Shown piece by piece: positions 8,780 to 16,129 of a stretch of 64,000 nucleotides of DNA (positions within the stretch are counted from its first letter, which is position 1; each line of letters starts with the position of its first letter). The notes beneath the pieces were generated by a model, which had not been told where the DNA came from, did no database searches, and worked only from the letters and a program-made list of their open reading frames with translations. Source of the stretch: CAZPRY01 sp964589175 (GTDB lineage: Bacteria; Fidelibacterota; UBA2242); contig CAZPRY010000003.1 in NCBI GenBank assembly GCA_964589175.1, positions 1 through 64,000 on the forward strand. Direction: 5' to 3'. The position numbers were made by a program, and so were the translations under genes.

Positions 8780-8890
8780 ATACGAATAATCACCATCTGG
8801 ACATTATTCGTATATATTATACGGGATCGTAAAAATAAAGTCAATAGAAATATTACGAATTGGTAAAAATAGAACGATATTCGTAAATAT
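8780..8890 (-). promoter_or_regulatory. Probable TetR operator/promoter region of the envelope transport operon
   Basis: An 11-bp perfect inverted repeat, ATACGAATAAT (8780-8790) and its complement (8803-8813), lies 25 nt upstream of the tetR start codon. Further copies of the core follow: ATTACGAAT at 8852-8860 and ATATTCGTAAATAT at 8877-8890. Repeated palindromic half-sites before a tetR gene are typical autoregulatory operators. The rest of the 8756-9069 gap shows no gene; 8891-9069 is unremarkable. Confidence 0.65.
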
Positions 8891-9069
8891 AATCTATTAT
8901 CGTAAATATTTAACCGGGGATCGATTAAGGACTGATATTCTTTCCGTGCAATGTTGGGATACTCGGTTTAATATTGCCGAAAAGCGCTTGTAAGGGTGCT
9001 GAGTTTGAAGAAGATATAGATATACTCGAAGGGAAAATAGAAATGGGTTTACTTCAGGCTACGGCGGTT

Positions 9070-9855
9070 CTACTCGCTGAGCAGGATGTATTCAACGCTT
9101 AGATTGATAATGTTTTCGTACTTGAGGATCAGGTTGTCGCCGCGCACATTCTGAAATGTTTCTTCCGCATCTTCCCCATTATCGGGTACCAAATCAATTT
9201 TTCGCATTTGCGCCGTTGATAGCAGTATTTTATCCAGTTGACCGCTCCTGTCGAAATAGTAATCCCAGAGCACACCCAGATAAAAGTAAGAAGCATCGTG
9301 CAGGTTAACGATGCAGGTAATGACGGTGACGGCGTCACGGTACTCGTGGAGCAGTTCCCGGATGATCGTGAATTTGCGGTCTTTCCGGGGAATCGTGAAG
9401 ACAACGGCCTCGCCGGAGAACAGGTAGTGCCATTCATTATCGAAACGCAGCCGATCATAACGCAAATCCAGCCGGCAGCGCCGTACGAACCAATGCAGCC
9501 CGAATCCTAAAAGATATGAGATCGCGTTTATGGCGATGGCATAACCCAGGACTGCATAGGGCACGGTGACTGCGGAGTCGATGTAATCAATGATATATTG
9601 ATCGGAAAGACCCGGCCAGCCGGTCAACAAGAGCAGCAGGCTGTCGAAACGGATTTCGACCTTAAACAGAGTTTTGATAACCAGCAGCGCGATGAAATGA
9701 ATAATCAGCGCCAGGAAGACGCCCTGCGTGAATTCTTCGGAAACGGAATGCAGGCGGACCGGACTTCTCCAAAAGCCCTTGCGATAAGCATATCGGAAGA
9801 GGATACCGGGTAGAATGAGTAAAAATATGAGTAAAGCCGGAAAGGCTATGTTCAT
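9070..9855 (-). CDS. Integral membrane protein of unknown function (DUF6338-like)
   Basis: This 261-residue protein has three predicted membrane helices: residues about 4-22 (PALLIFLLILPGILF), 45-63 and 96-120. A hydrophilic, presumably cytoplasmic C-terminal half (about 125-261) follows. The layout, LPG motif in the first helix and soluble tail resemble the DUF6338 group from memory, but I am not sure of the assignment. Its ATG overlaps the stop of a 62-residue gene (ATGA at 9852-9855), so the two form a translationally coupled pair. No enzymatic motif is visible. Confidence 0.7.
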   Translation of the reverse strand: MNIAFPALLIFLLILPGILFRYAYRKGFWRSPVRLHSVSEEFTQGVFLALIIHFIALLVIKTLFKVEIRFDSLLLLLTGWPGLSDQYIIDYIDSAVTVPYAVLGYAIAINAISYLLGFGLHWFVRRCRLDLRYDRLRFDNEWHYLFSGEAVVFTIPRKDRKFTIIRELLHEYRDAVTVITCIVNLHDASYFYLGVLWDYYFDRSGQLDKILLSTAQMRKIDLVPDNGEDAEETFQNVRGDNLILKYENIINLSVEYILLSE

Positions 9856-10040
9856 CGATCGTCAGGGAGAGAGTCGCTGGAGAGCACTTTTTTCAGAACT
9901 TCGCTGTTTTTTCTGATTCGGATAGTGCGGCCTTTGAACTGTATGCTGTTGTTGTCTTTGCGGATAGCATTCAGCAAACGTGCCGCCGAGCGCTGGTCGG
10001 CGATAATTTCACGGGCAATTCGGGGTTTGGGTGCTTCCAT
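9852..10040 (-). CDS. Small basic protein coupled to the membrane protein gene
   Basis: A 62-residue highly charged protein with a central AREIIADQRSAARLLNAI helix and an IQFKGRTIRIRKNS strand region. I recognise no family. Support for being real: its ATG is preceded by CGGAGA at about 8 nt on the minus strand, and its stop overlaps the next start in the ATGA arrangement seen elsewhere in this window. It may be an accessory or regulatory partner of the membrane protein. Confidence 0.55.
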   Translation of the reverse strand: MEAPKPRIAREIIADQRSAARLLNAIRKDNNSIQFKGRTIRIRKNSEVLKKVLSSDSLPDDR

Positions 10041-10489
10041 TTATTTTCTCCGGAAATAAAATACGGAGTTCGGCGTACAATGTCAATAACTTCGGCGAAA
10101 GGAAAGCCGGAGAAATGCCTCGCAGGGGCCTCTGGCGGGGGAGGATTTAAAGATGGCGGATTTTTGATTGATGATTGAGGCGAATGGCGAACGGCGTCGT
10201 GAAACGTAACTTCGAAAAGTCTCAATGGCTTAAATTCGGAATCAAAGACAAGCGTTGATCGGAGCGGAAGGTTACTTTGAATTCTGACTGGTTGCGGGCA
10301 CCGCAGCGGAGTCTTGCAACATTTTATGCCTCCGTAAACGGTTGGATTTCCTATCTCCTTCGTTGCTTTGCTCTGCGCCGGCTGTGAGTATACCCTCCCG
10401 GCGGTTTTAAGCCTCAGATGATTTTTCTACCTTTGAATTGAAGGGTGGGCATAAAGAGCATCTGTTTGAATGGTCATAACAAACTGAAT
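10041..10489. other. Intergenic region without recognised gene
   Basis: About 450 bp between two minus-strand units. The longest ORFs crossing it (84 codons at 9971-10225, 67 codons at 10445-10648) are Pro/Arg-rich or antisense to real genes and lack ribosome binding sites. It presumably contains the promoter of the 9852-10040 gene and the 3' end of the PIN-domain transcript. I see no clear terminator or repeat. Confidence 0.5.
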
Positions 10490-11014
10490 TTATGTTTTTA
10501 TAATTCCCAGGCGCCAGCCGTTATCCTCGAGAAATTCTTCGAAACTCATGTGAGGAACGTTAAATGCCCGACATGCGGCCGGTATTTTCGTGGAGGATTT
10601 TATCTTTTCCCGACTGACGACGTAATACTCTATATTCTGTCCGAATAACGTGACCTCTTCATTTTTCTCGATTGCTAGAGCAATTATCCAAGGGTCAGCC
10701 TCGTTCTTTTCTTTGTCAGGATTAATTAATCCTTCAAATCTTTCGAGAATTTTTTCTACAAGTTGAAATTGCTTTTCAGTTGTTCCTACGAAATATTCTT
10801 TCTTGTCCTTCATCCATTTAGCCAGAAAATCGGGATTTTTACTTTCCGGGTTGAATTCTTCATAAACGAATTCATGCGATAGTAATCTGCCTGATCGAAA
10901 TAATTTATCAAACTCAATCCAAATATCAGGTATTGGAATAATCTGATTAATTCGATTCAAAGAAATGAAGACACTCGAATCGATGCAATATATTTTTCCC
11001 GTTATATCATTCAT
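10490..11014 (-). CDS. DUF4411 PIN-like putative toxin
   Basis: This 174-residue protein opens with KIYCIDSSVFISLNR, the first acidic residue of a PIN-fold nuclease. It continues with EFDKLFRSGRLLSHEFVYEEF, NEADPWIIALAI (second acidic cluster, ADPWII) and a C-terminal KIPAACRAFNV segment, the pattern of DUF4411 proteins. PIN-fold members usually cleave RNA. It overlaps the 3' end of the XRE/ImmA gene by 8 nt, a pairing seen repeatedly in bacteria and generally read as a toxin-antitoxin or stress module. The RNase activity here is inferred from the family. Confidence 0.85.
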   Translation of the reverse strand: MNDITGKIYCIDSSVFISLNRINQIIPIPDIWIEFDKLFRSGRLLSHEFVYEEFNPESKNPDFLAKWMKDKKEYFVGTTEKQFQLVEKILERFEGLINPDKEKNEADPWIIALAIEKNEEVTLFGQNIEYYVVSREKIKSSTKIPAACRAFNVPHMSFEEFLEDNGWRLGIIKT

Positions 11015-12137
11015 TAGCGGCTATATAGGAAAATCCTAATCCGAGAGCGTCGGACGCCGAAAAATAATCGATCTCATTATTATAAACGGCGTTCAAAATC
11101 AGGTTATAAAACTTCTCTCCCCGCGTGCTTTTACTTGCGACCGGAGGCAGAATTCGGATTTCTTTGTCGGTTTTCTTCGGAGGAATCGGTAATTCCCTAA
11201 GTTCACCTAAAATCTTGAAAAATTCACTTCTACTTATAAAATCTCGTTCCAGGTTCCTGCGTAGATACACTTCGCGACTGACTTTATATTTGTGTGCAAT
11301 TGTAGATAGTTCTTCCATATTGGAAATAGGGACCACTTCATTATCGGGGACGAGAAATTTTCCGGCGAAGTAATTGCATTCTAATTCATTGCCATGATCT
11401 TCAGCAGAAAATTCGGTCAGACATATACCGGATTGATGTCGGATGATATGTGCTAGTTCATGAAAGATTGTGAATATTTTTCTAGGTGCTTTTTTGTTTT
11501 TATTAATGACGATTGCATACGGCGGATTTTCATCTGCATAGCAGAACCCATCTACTTCTTTTTCCGGCATATTAAACTGGAAAATGAATATCCCGAGTTC
11601 TCGTTCAATACTATTTCGCCAATTTCGATAAGCATCTTCAGTACCTCTGAATCTCTTCTGCTCTTTGATATTTATTTGAAGTTTTCCCCGTAGCCAATCG
11701 AGAAATCGATTATCGAATCTATTGGTTTGTCCTATCTTAAAATTCTCAATCTCAGTTTGCCATTGATATTGATTAATCCAATATTCTTCGCCTAATATAT
11801 CTCTCGCCATCGTGAGATATTTATTTGCCCGCCTCATTGCGAGTAATATTTCGGGAGATAATCCTGCTTGACTTATAGCTAGGTTTCTGTAATCATTCGG
11901 TTTTTTCATTCTGGGTGGGGGTGTCGGTAAGACGAACACAGCCAGTTGCCTTTTATAATAATTCGAAACCCGCTTCATCATTCCTAAGGGTACTTCTTCT
12001 CGGTTCCTTTCCCAGCGAATGTACCTTTCTGCCGGAATATGAAGTTTAGCGGCAATATCCTCCGGTGTGTATCCGGCTTCTTCTCTTGCCCAAGTTAATA
12101 ACTCGGGATTTATTTGAATTGTTATATTTTGCGGCAT
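11007..12137 (-). CDS. XRE-family regulator with ImmA/IrrE metallopeptidase domain
   Basis: This 376-residue protein has an N-terminal Xre helix-turn-helix (about 12-65: LLTWAREEAGYTPEDIAAKL then YIRWERNREEVP). A long helical linker follows, then a COG2856 ImmA/IrrE zinc peptidase domain with HELAH at 226-230 and a downstream ELECNYFAGKFLVP segment that supplies the third ligand. Such proteins cleave a partner repressor or act as antitoxins for co-encoded PIN/RES-type toxins. The neighbour immediately downstream is the DUF4411 PIN-like gene. The start has GGCGGAG about 9 nt upstream, and a plausible promoter lies at 12155-12183. Confidence 0.9.
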   Translation of the reverse strand: MPQNITIQINPELLTWAREEAGYTPEDIAAKLHIPAERYIRWERNREEVPLGMMKRVSNYYKRQLAVFVLPTPPPRMKKPNDYRNLAISQAGLSPEILLAMRRANKYLTMARDILGEEYWINQYQWQTEIENFKIGQTNRFDNRFLDWLRGKLQINIKEQKRFRGTEDAYRNWRNSIERELGIFIFQFNMPEKEVDGFCYADENPPYAIVINKNKKAPRKIFTIFHELAHIIRHQSGICLTEFSAEDHGNELECNYFAGKFLVPDNEVVPISNMEELSTIAHKYKVSREVYLRRNLERDFISRSEFFKILGELRELPIPPKKTDKEIRILPPVASKSTRGEKFYNLILNAVYNNEIDYFSASDALGLGFSYIAANE

Positions 12138-12154
12138 ACTGAAATCTCCGCCTA

Positions 12155-12183
12155 AAAATATCGATAAATATTTATTTCAACAA
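12155..12183 (-). promoter_or_regulatory. Candidate sigma-70-like promoter of the XRE/PIN module
   Basis: On the minus strand TTGTTG (12178-12183) is followed after 17 nt by TATTTT (12155-12160), 18 nt upstream of the ATG. The spacing is ideal, but the hexamers match the consensus only partly and the region is A+T-rich. Confidence 0.35.
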
Positions 12184-12461
12184 ACGTTTTGGAGATTATA
12201 GATGAAAATTTCGGCAATGACCGGATATCTGGTTTTATTAAGATTGGCGACTTTGTTTGACTGCAGTAATTTGAAAAGATTAGAGGACATTTATCGCTAA
12301 CATACAAATTTGTTTTTATCGAAGTGGGGGGTAGCGGAGTGGTGAAGTGAAGTAGTAGTATTATATAGGAGACAGATATATGAGAAGATGGCCGGGCTGG
12401 ATTGAACCGATCCTTCGTTCATTTCCTTCACTCAGGACGCCAATAGAGAAATCGAAAAAAA
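12184..12461. other. Intergenic region between the PIN/XRE module and the efflux remnant
   Basis: No gene is supported. The 63-codon plus-strand ORF at 12380-12571 runs through the minus-strand terminator and into the efflux remnant, so it is chance. Together with the promoter at 12155 and the terminator at 12462, this accounts for the whole gap. Confidence 0.5.
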
Positions 12462-12491
12462 ACCTTCCGGATTGGGGAAAACCCGGAAGGT
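12462..12491 (-). terminator. Rho-independent terminator after the TolC-like remnant
   Basis: ACCTTCCGG at 12462-12470 pairs with CCGGAAGGT at 12483-12491 around a 12-nt loop. On the minus strand it is followed by eight T. It sits 27 nt beyond the end of the truncated efflux gene, so the transcript unit still ends properly although the coding region has decayed. Confidence 0.85.
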
Positions 12492-12518
12492 CTCGATATT
12501 TCGTCTGTGTGCTGGAAA

Positions 12519-13475
12519 TTACTTCTCGCTTTCGGCGACTTTGGCGTTATTCATGTACTGGTCACCGGTAAAAATATAATCGGCGCCAATCCCGAGATCG
12601 GGCAGGTAATTGAGTTTTTTGCGTTTGACGGCCGTTTCCGAGAGTGTTGCCATCGTCTCTGCAGAGAGAAGTTCGGGATTATTCTCCCGGATCATGGCTT
12701 GAATTTCTTCCGCTGTAAACGATTTCTCAATGAGCGGTAAACTGTCAGGCCCGGAAATCCGATCCAGGTTCGGATCATTCAGCAATGCGCGAAAATTTTC
12801 GATAATGACTGCTTCCCGCTTTTGCAGGGTCTGCAGGTCGTCTTCGAGTTTGCGCAGTTCGATCTGTACGTTAACGACATCGGTATAGGATTTGCGGGCG
12901 CCGGTGTATTTCGAGCGCACCAGCGTTTCCCATTGGCGGACCAGATCGACATTTTGCTGCGTTATTGCAATGGAGCGTTTCAGCAGATAGTAGTCGTAGT
13001 AAGCCCGGACTACGTTTGAACGTAATTCGTTGGTCTGTTGCTGAAGACGATGCCGGGCGATTTCTGCCTGCAATGCCTGCATATCGCCCTGGAGCTTCAG
13101 TTTGTCGAACCAGGGAATCATTTGCGTTAAACCGAGTTTGTATTCCTGTGGACCGACGGCGGTTTCGACGTTCTGTAAAAAATATCCGAAGCTCAGCGAT
13201 GGATTCGGCAGGCGCTTCGCCACCGCGATTTACCGGATTTCCGATTGCCAATCGTGATAGGCGGATTTGATGCCTGGATTATTCTCGGCTGCAATCAGGA
13301 TGTTGTTGGCCAAGTCTGTCTGATTCGAATCCGTGGCAGCGTTCGATTGGTTGTAAAAAATTACGAATGCCATCAGAAGCGGTAAAATCGTTGAAATGCT
13401 ACGGATTTTATAAAACAGGGAAATTTTTTTTTCACGCGCATTCTCCTTTTGTGTAAATAAATTTACTTTAAACAT
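12519..13475 (-). pseudogene. TolC/CusC-family outer membrane efflux protein, decayed
   Basis: Two open frames on the minus strand belong to one gene. The 5' part (13475-13230) encodes an N-terminus with a signal-like hydrophobic stretch, then ENNPGIKSAYHDWQSEIR and a TAA. Translation in the same frame resumes with VAKRLPNPSLSFGYFLQNV, then the long coiled helices of an outer membrane efflux protein (QALQAEIARHRLQQQ, LRKLEDDLQTLQKRE), ending at 12519. Three lesions are visible: the in-frame TAA at 13230-13232; a probable frameshift in an A9 tract (13424-13432) that separates a better start (GGAG then ATG at 13441) from the signal peptide; and loss of the last roughly 120-150 residues compared with the family's usual 430-460. 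Family function is the outer channel of RND metal or drug efflux. Confidence 0.8.
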
Positions 13476-13534
13476 TTTGAATGTTTTAAAGAATATACAT
13501 TATACTTTACACATTTTGCGCAAGGAGAAATGCT

Positions 13535-13895
13535 TTAAATCAGAAGCGGGAATTGGTAGGAAGAGGGTGGTCCGCAGACCGACTGCCGGATTATCGGGTG
13601 CGGATGGGACAGTGATAATAAAACAGAAAACTGAACGTTGAGAATCAGAACCGCTTCATCATCCGGTGCCGATGTTTCGGAAGTCGGGATGGGTACCGTC
13701 GGGATGGGCATAAAGATCTGTTGGATACACGCCTGATCGCATGCGTCATGATCTTCCGAGTTATCAGCAAGAGCGCAGCAAGATTCGGCTACCGGCCGGC
13801 AGCAGGGCATCGCAGTTGATATGAAATGACATGAGCAGGCGGCTGCCCAGCAATAAGGCAATCGAAAACAGATATATGGTTTTTTTCAAGTCCAC
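13535..13895 (-). pseudogene. Small exported Cys-rich protein, probably frameshifted
   Basis: In one frame a GTG or TTG start (13895 or 13889) gives LKKTIYLFSIALLLGSRLLM, a good signal peptide, then runs to a TGA at 13764. In the adjacent frame (13861-13535) the downstream part is a 108-codon ORF with PCC, SCC, DACDQAC and a long Pro/Ile-rich tail. Joining the two by a one-base shift between about 13765 and 13860 gives one exported protein of roughly 115 residues with paired cysteines. It precedes the TolC/CusC-like remnant in the same orientation, a common place for small metal-binding or metal-sensing proteins. The metal link is inference. Confidence 0.45.
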
Positions 13896-13935
13896 GTTGA
13901 ATTAGAATTCGTCGACGAGAGATCGTTACAAGTTT

Positions 13936-14319
13936 CTATTTTTCTTCGATTTGCTTTTTACGATAATCTTCGATGGCGGAGGCCAGCGCTTCTTCGGCCA
14001 GCACGGAACAGTGCATTTTAATGGCCGGTAAACCACCGAGGGCTTCCGCGACCATCTTATTTGAAATTTTCATCGCGTCTTCCAGCGGTTTGCCGATGAT
14101 CAACTCGGTGACCATCGAGCTGGTGGCAATCGCGGCGCCGCAGCCGAAGGTCTTGAATTTGGCGTCGACGATAGTTTCGTTTTCGATTTTCAGGTAGAGT
14201 TCCATCACGTCGCCGCAACGGGGATTGCCGACATGGCCGATTCCGTCGGGGTTTTCCATATCGCCGACATTGCGCGGATTGCGGAAGTGATCCATGACTT
14301 TTTCGCTGTAGGGTTCCAT
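13936..14319 (-). CDS. nifU: Fe-S cluster assembly scaffold IscU/NifU
   Basis: This 127-residue protein matches the IscU-type scaffold: YSEKVMDHFRNPRNVG, then GNPRCGD, then KFKTFGCGAAIA, then MHCSVLAEEAL. The three conserved cysteines and the Asp after the first one that hold the nascent [2Fe-2S] cluster are present. It lacks the extra C-terminal domains of full NifU, so it is the short IscU-like version. It lies 13 nt after the cysteine desulfurase gene, which supplies sulfur to the scaffold, and both follow an Rrf2 regulator. Confidence 0.95.
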   Translation of the reverse strand: MEPYSEKVMDHFRNPRNVGDMENPDGIGHVGNPRCGDVMELYLKIENETIVDAKFKTFGCGAAIATSSMVTELIIGKPLEDAMKISNKMVAEALGGLPAIKMHCSVLAEEALASAIEDYRKKQIEEK

Positions 14320-14332
14320 GTTTATCCTTATT

Positions 14333-15496
14333 CTACGATTTTTTATACAGGGGCGACATCATGCGCAGGCGGGCGATGCTGCGAACCAGGACTTCCAGGA
14401 CAGTCTGCATGTCTTCGGTGCTCGTCTGCCGGCCCAGGGAAAAGCGCAGTGAACCGTGGGCCAATTCGTGCGAGCGGCCGATTGCGAGCATGACATGCGA
14501 GGCTTCCAGGCTGGAAGAGGTGCAGGCCGACCCGGTTGAGACCGAGATGCCTTCCATGTCCAGGGTCAGGAGCATGGACTCGCCTTCCAATCCCTGGAAG
14601 GAAAAATTGATATTGTTCGGCAGGCGCTGTGTCGGGTGGCCATTGAGCACGACGTCCGGTATTTTTTCCGGAACGTCGTTAATGAACGTGTCGCGGATGC
14701 CGGTGAGACGCCGGTATTCGGCTTCCATCTCGTTCTGGGCGATTTCCACGGCTTTGCCGAAACCCACGATGCCGGGTACGTTTTCGGTGGAGGCGCGCCG
14801 TTTGCGCTCCTGGTCGCCGCCGTGAATCAGCGGGGCGAGCTTGGTGCCCTTGCGAATGTAGAGCATGCCGACGCCCCTGGGGCCGTAGAGTTTGTGGGCC
14901 GAGGCGCTGAGCAGATCGACTTGCAGATCGTTGACGTTGACCGGGATGTGGCCGAATGTCTGGACGGCGTCGGTATGAAAAGTTACGCCGGCTTTCTTCG
15001 CGATCCTGCCGATTTCGGCGATTGGCTGAAGGGTGCCGATCTCGTTGTTGGCCTGCATGATCGAGATCAGGATGGTGTCCGGGCGAATGGTCTTCTGTAC
15101 ATCTTCCGGATTAATCAGGCCGTTCCCATCGACCGGGACATAGCTGATTTCGAAACCGAGGCTCTCCAGGAATTTACACGGTTCGCCGACGGCGTGATGT
15201 TCGATATTGGAAGTAATGATGTGCTTGCCCTTGTCCGACCGGGCGAAGGCGACGCCTTTAAGCGCGAAGTTATTACTCTCCGAGCCGCCGCTGGTAAAGA
15301 CGATTTCGCGCTCCGTAGCGCCGATCATCCCGGCAATCCGGCTGCGGGCGTCTTCCATGGCTATTTTGGGCTCGCTGCTGAAACTGTAGATGCTGGACGG
15401 GTTGCCGAACTGCTCTGTGAAGTAGGGCAGCATGGCCTCGACGACGCGCGGATCGGTCGGCGTCGTGGCGGCGTGATCTAAATATATGTGTTTCAT
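14333..15496 (-). CDS. nifS: Cysteine desulfurase NifS/IscS
   Basis: This 387-residue PLP enzyme removes sulfur from cysteine for Fe-S clusters and other thio-cofactors. Visible marks: YLDHAATTPTDPRV at the N-terminus, TSGGSESNN, SNIEHHAV (His stacking on PLP), DAVQTFGHIPV, SASAHKLYGPRG (Schiff-base Lys) and STGSACTSSSLEASHVM (active-site Cys loop). The loop length is that of group I NifS/IscS enzymes. Its start overlaps the Rrf2 gene's stop (15493-15496), so regulator and desulfurase are translationally coupled, and nifU follows. Confidence 0.97.
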   Translation of the reverse strand: MKHIYLDHAATTPTDPRVVEAMLPYFTEQFGNPSSIYSFSSEPKIAMEDARSRIAGMIGATEREIVFTSGGSESNNFALKGVAFARSDKGKHIITSNIEHHAVGEPCKFLESLGFEISYVPVDGNGLINPEDVQKTIRPDTILISIMQANNEIGTLQPIAEIGRIAKKAGVTFHTDAVQTFGHIPVNVNDLQVDLLSASAHKLYGPRGVGMLYIRKGTKLAPLIHGGDQERKRRASTENVPGIVGFGKAVEIAQNEMEAEYRRLTGIRDTFINDVPEKIPDVVLNGHPTQRLPNNINFSFQGLEGESMLLTLDMEGISVSTGSACTSSSLEASHVMLAIGRSHELAHGSLRFSLGRQTSTEDMQTVLEVLVRSIARLRMMSPLYKKS

Positions 15497-15942
15497 GACA
15501 ACTGGCTCCCGCTTGAAGCTTCGATATTCCTTTGTCGATGCATGTTGGCCATGTCCTCCAGAGTATAGGAATCGAGCGTGCTCGCAATATTATCGCCCAA
15601 TTCACGCCAGATTTCGCGCGTCACGCAGGAAATCGACTTACCGCAGAGTTCCGCAACGGTGATGCAGTCGGCGGTTACAATCGGACCTTCCAGCGCTTCT
15701 ATGATGGTGCGCAGGCTAATCTCGGCCGGCGCTTTGGCGAGTGCATAACCGCCTTTGGCGCCGCGTGTTGATCGGATCAGTTGGGTGGTTTTAAGAGCCG
15801 GCACGATCTGTTCGAGGAAGCGCACCGAGATGCCCTCGATCTCGCCGATCTGTTTCAGGAGCATGGGGCCTTCACCGTAGCGCAGTGCCAAGCGCAGCAT
15901 GAGCCGGGTTCCGTAGCGTCCTTTGGAGGTGATTTTCAGCAT
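15493..15942 (-). CDS. iscR: Rrf2/IscR-family Fe-S-sensing regulator
   Basis: This 149-residue protein has an Rrf2 winged-helix N-terminus (ITSKGRYGTRLMLRLAL, then LKQIGEIEGISVRFLEQIVPAL and STRGAKGGYALA). Its cysteine cluster CITVAELCGKSISC matches the IscR [2Fe-2S] site in order, although spacing differs slightly from E. coli IscR. As the first gene of rrf2-nifS-nifU it very likely represses its own operon when clusters are abundant. No clean classical IscR box is obvious; CCGAGCGATTTAGTAGGAAT around 15966-15985 is the best candidate. Confidence 0.93.
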   Translation of the reverse strand: MLKITSKGRYGTRLMLRLALRYGEGPMLLKQIGEIEGISVRFLEQIVPALKTTQLIRSTRGAKGGYALAKAPAEISLRTIIEALEGPIVTADCITVAELCGKSISCVTREIWRELGDNIASTLDSYTLEDMANMHRQRNIEASSGSQLS

Positions 15943-16088
15943 GTCGAGACTCTGTTTCCAGGTATTCCTACTAAATCGCTCGGAATTTACGTTGCGCGTT
16001 TTCGGGAGTCAAGAAAATGTGCTGCGGCCCGCTGAAATTTTTAAAAATTTCTTACGGAACCGGATTATGTTCGTAAATTTTCCTAAAG

Positions 16089-16120
16089 CGTAAAACTTTT
16101 TACGGATACGCCTAGTCTAA
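16089..16120 (+). promoter_or_regulatory. Candidate ECF-type autoregulated promoter with palindrome
   Basis: AACTT (16094-16098) and GTCTAA (16115-16120), 16 nt apart, match the sigma-E-style -35/-10 pattern (GGAACTT, TCTRA). The -35 overlaps a short palindrome (CGTAAAA 16089-16095, TTTTACG 16098-16104). The -10 also overlaps the AAAGGG ribosome binding site of the sigma gene, which would give an almost leaderless mRNA, so this may instead be chance. Confidence 0.35.
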
Positions 16121-16129
16121 AGGGCAGTT

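Noticed and set aside
9971..10225. 84-codon minus-strand ORF overlapping the small basic protein gene
   Set aside because: Pro/Ser-rich composition, alternative frame of a better supported gene, no ribosome binding site.
12380..12571. 63-codon plus-strand ORF
   Set aside because: Runs through the minus-strand terminator and antisense to the efflux remnant.
13230..13232. In-frame stop in the TolC-like gene as possible recoding
   Set aside because: It is TAA, not TGA, and the gene has other lesions; decay or sequencing error is simpler.
14636..15481. 281-codon plus-strand ORF opposite nifS
   Set aside because: Mirror frame of a perfectly conserved cysteine desulfurase; long antisense frames are expected with this codon usage.
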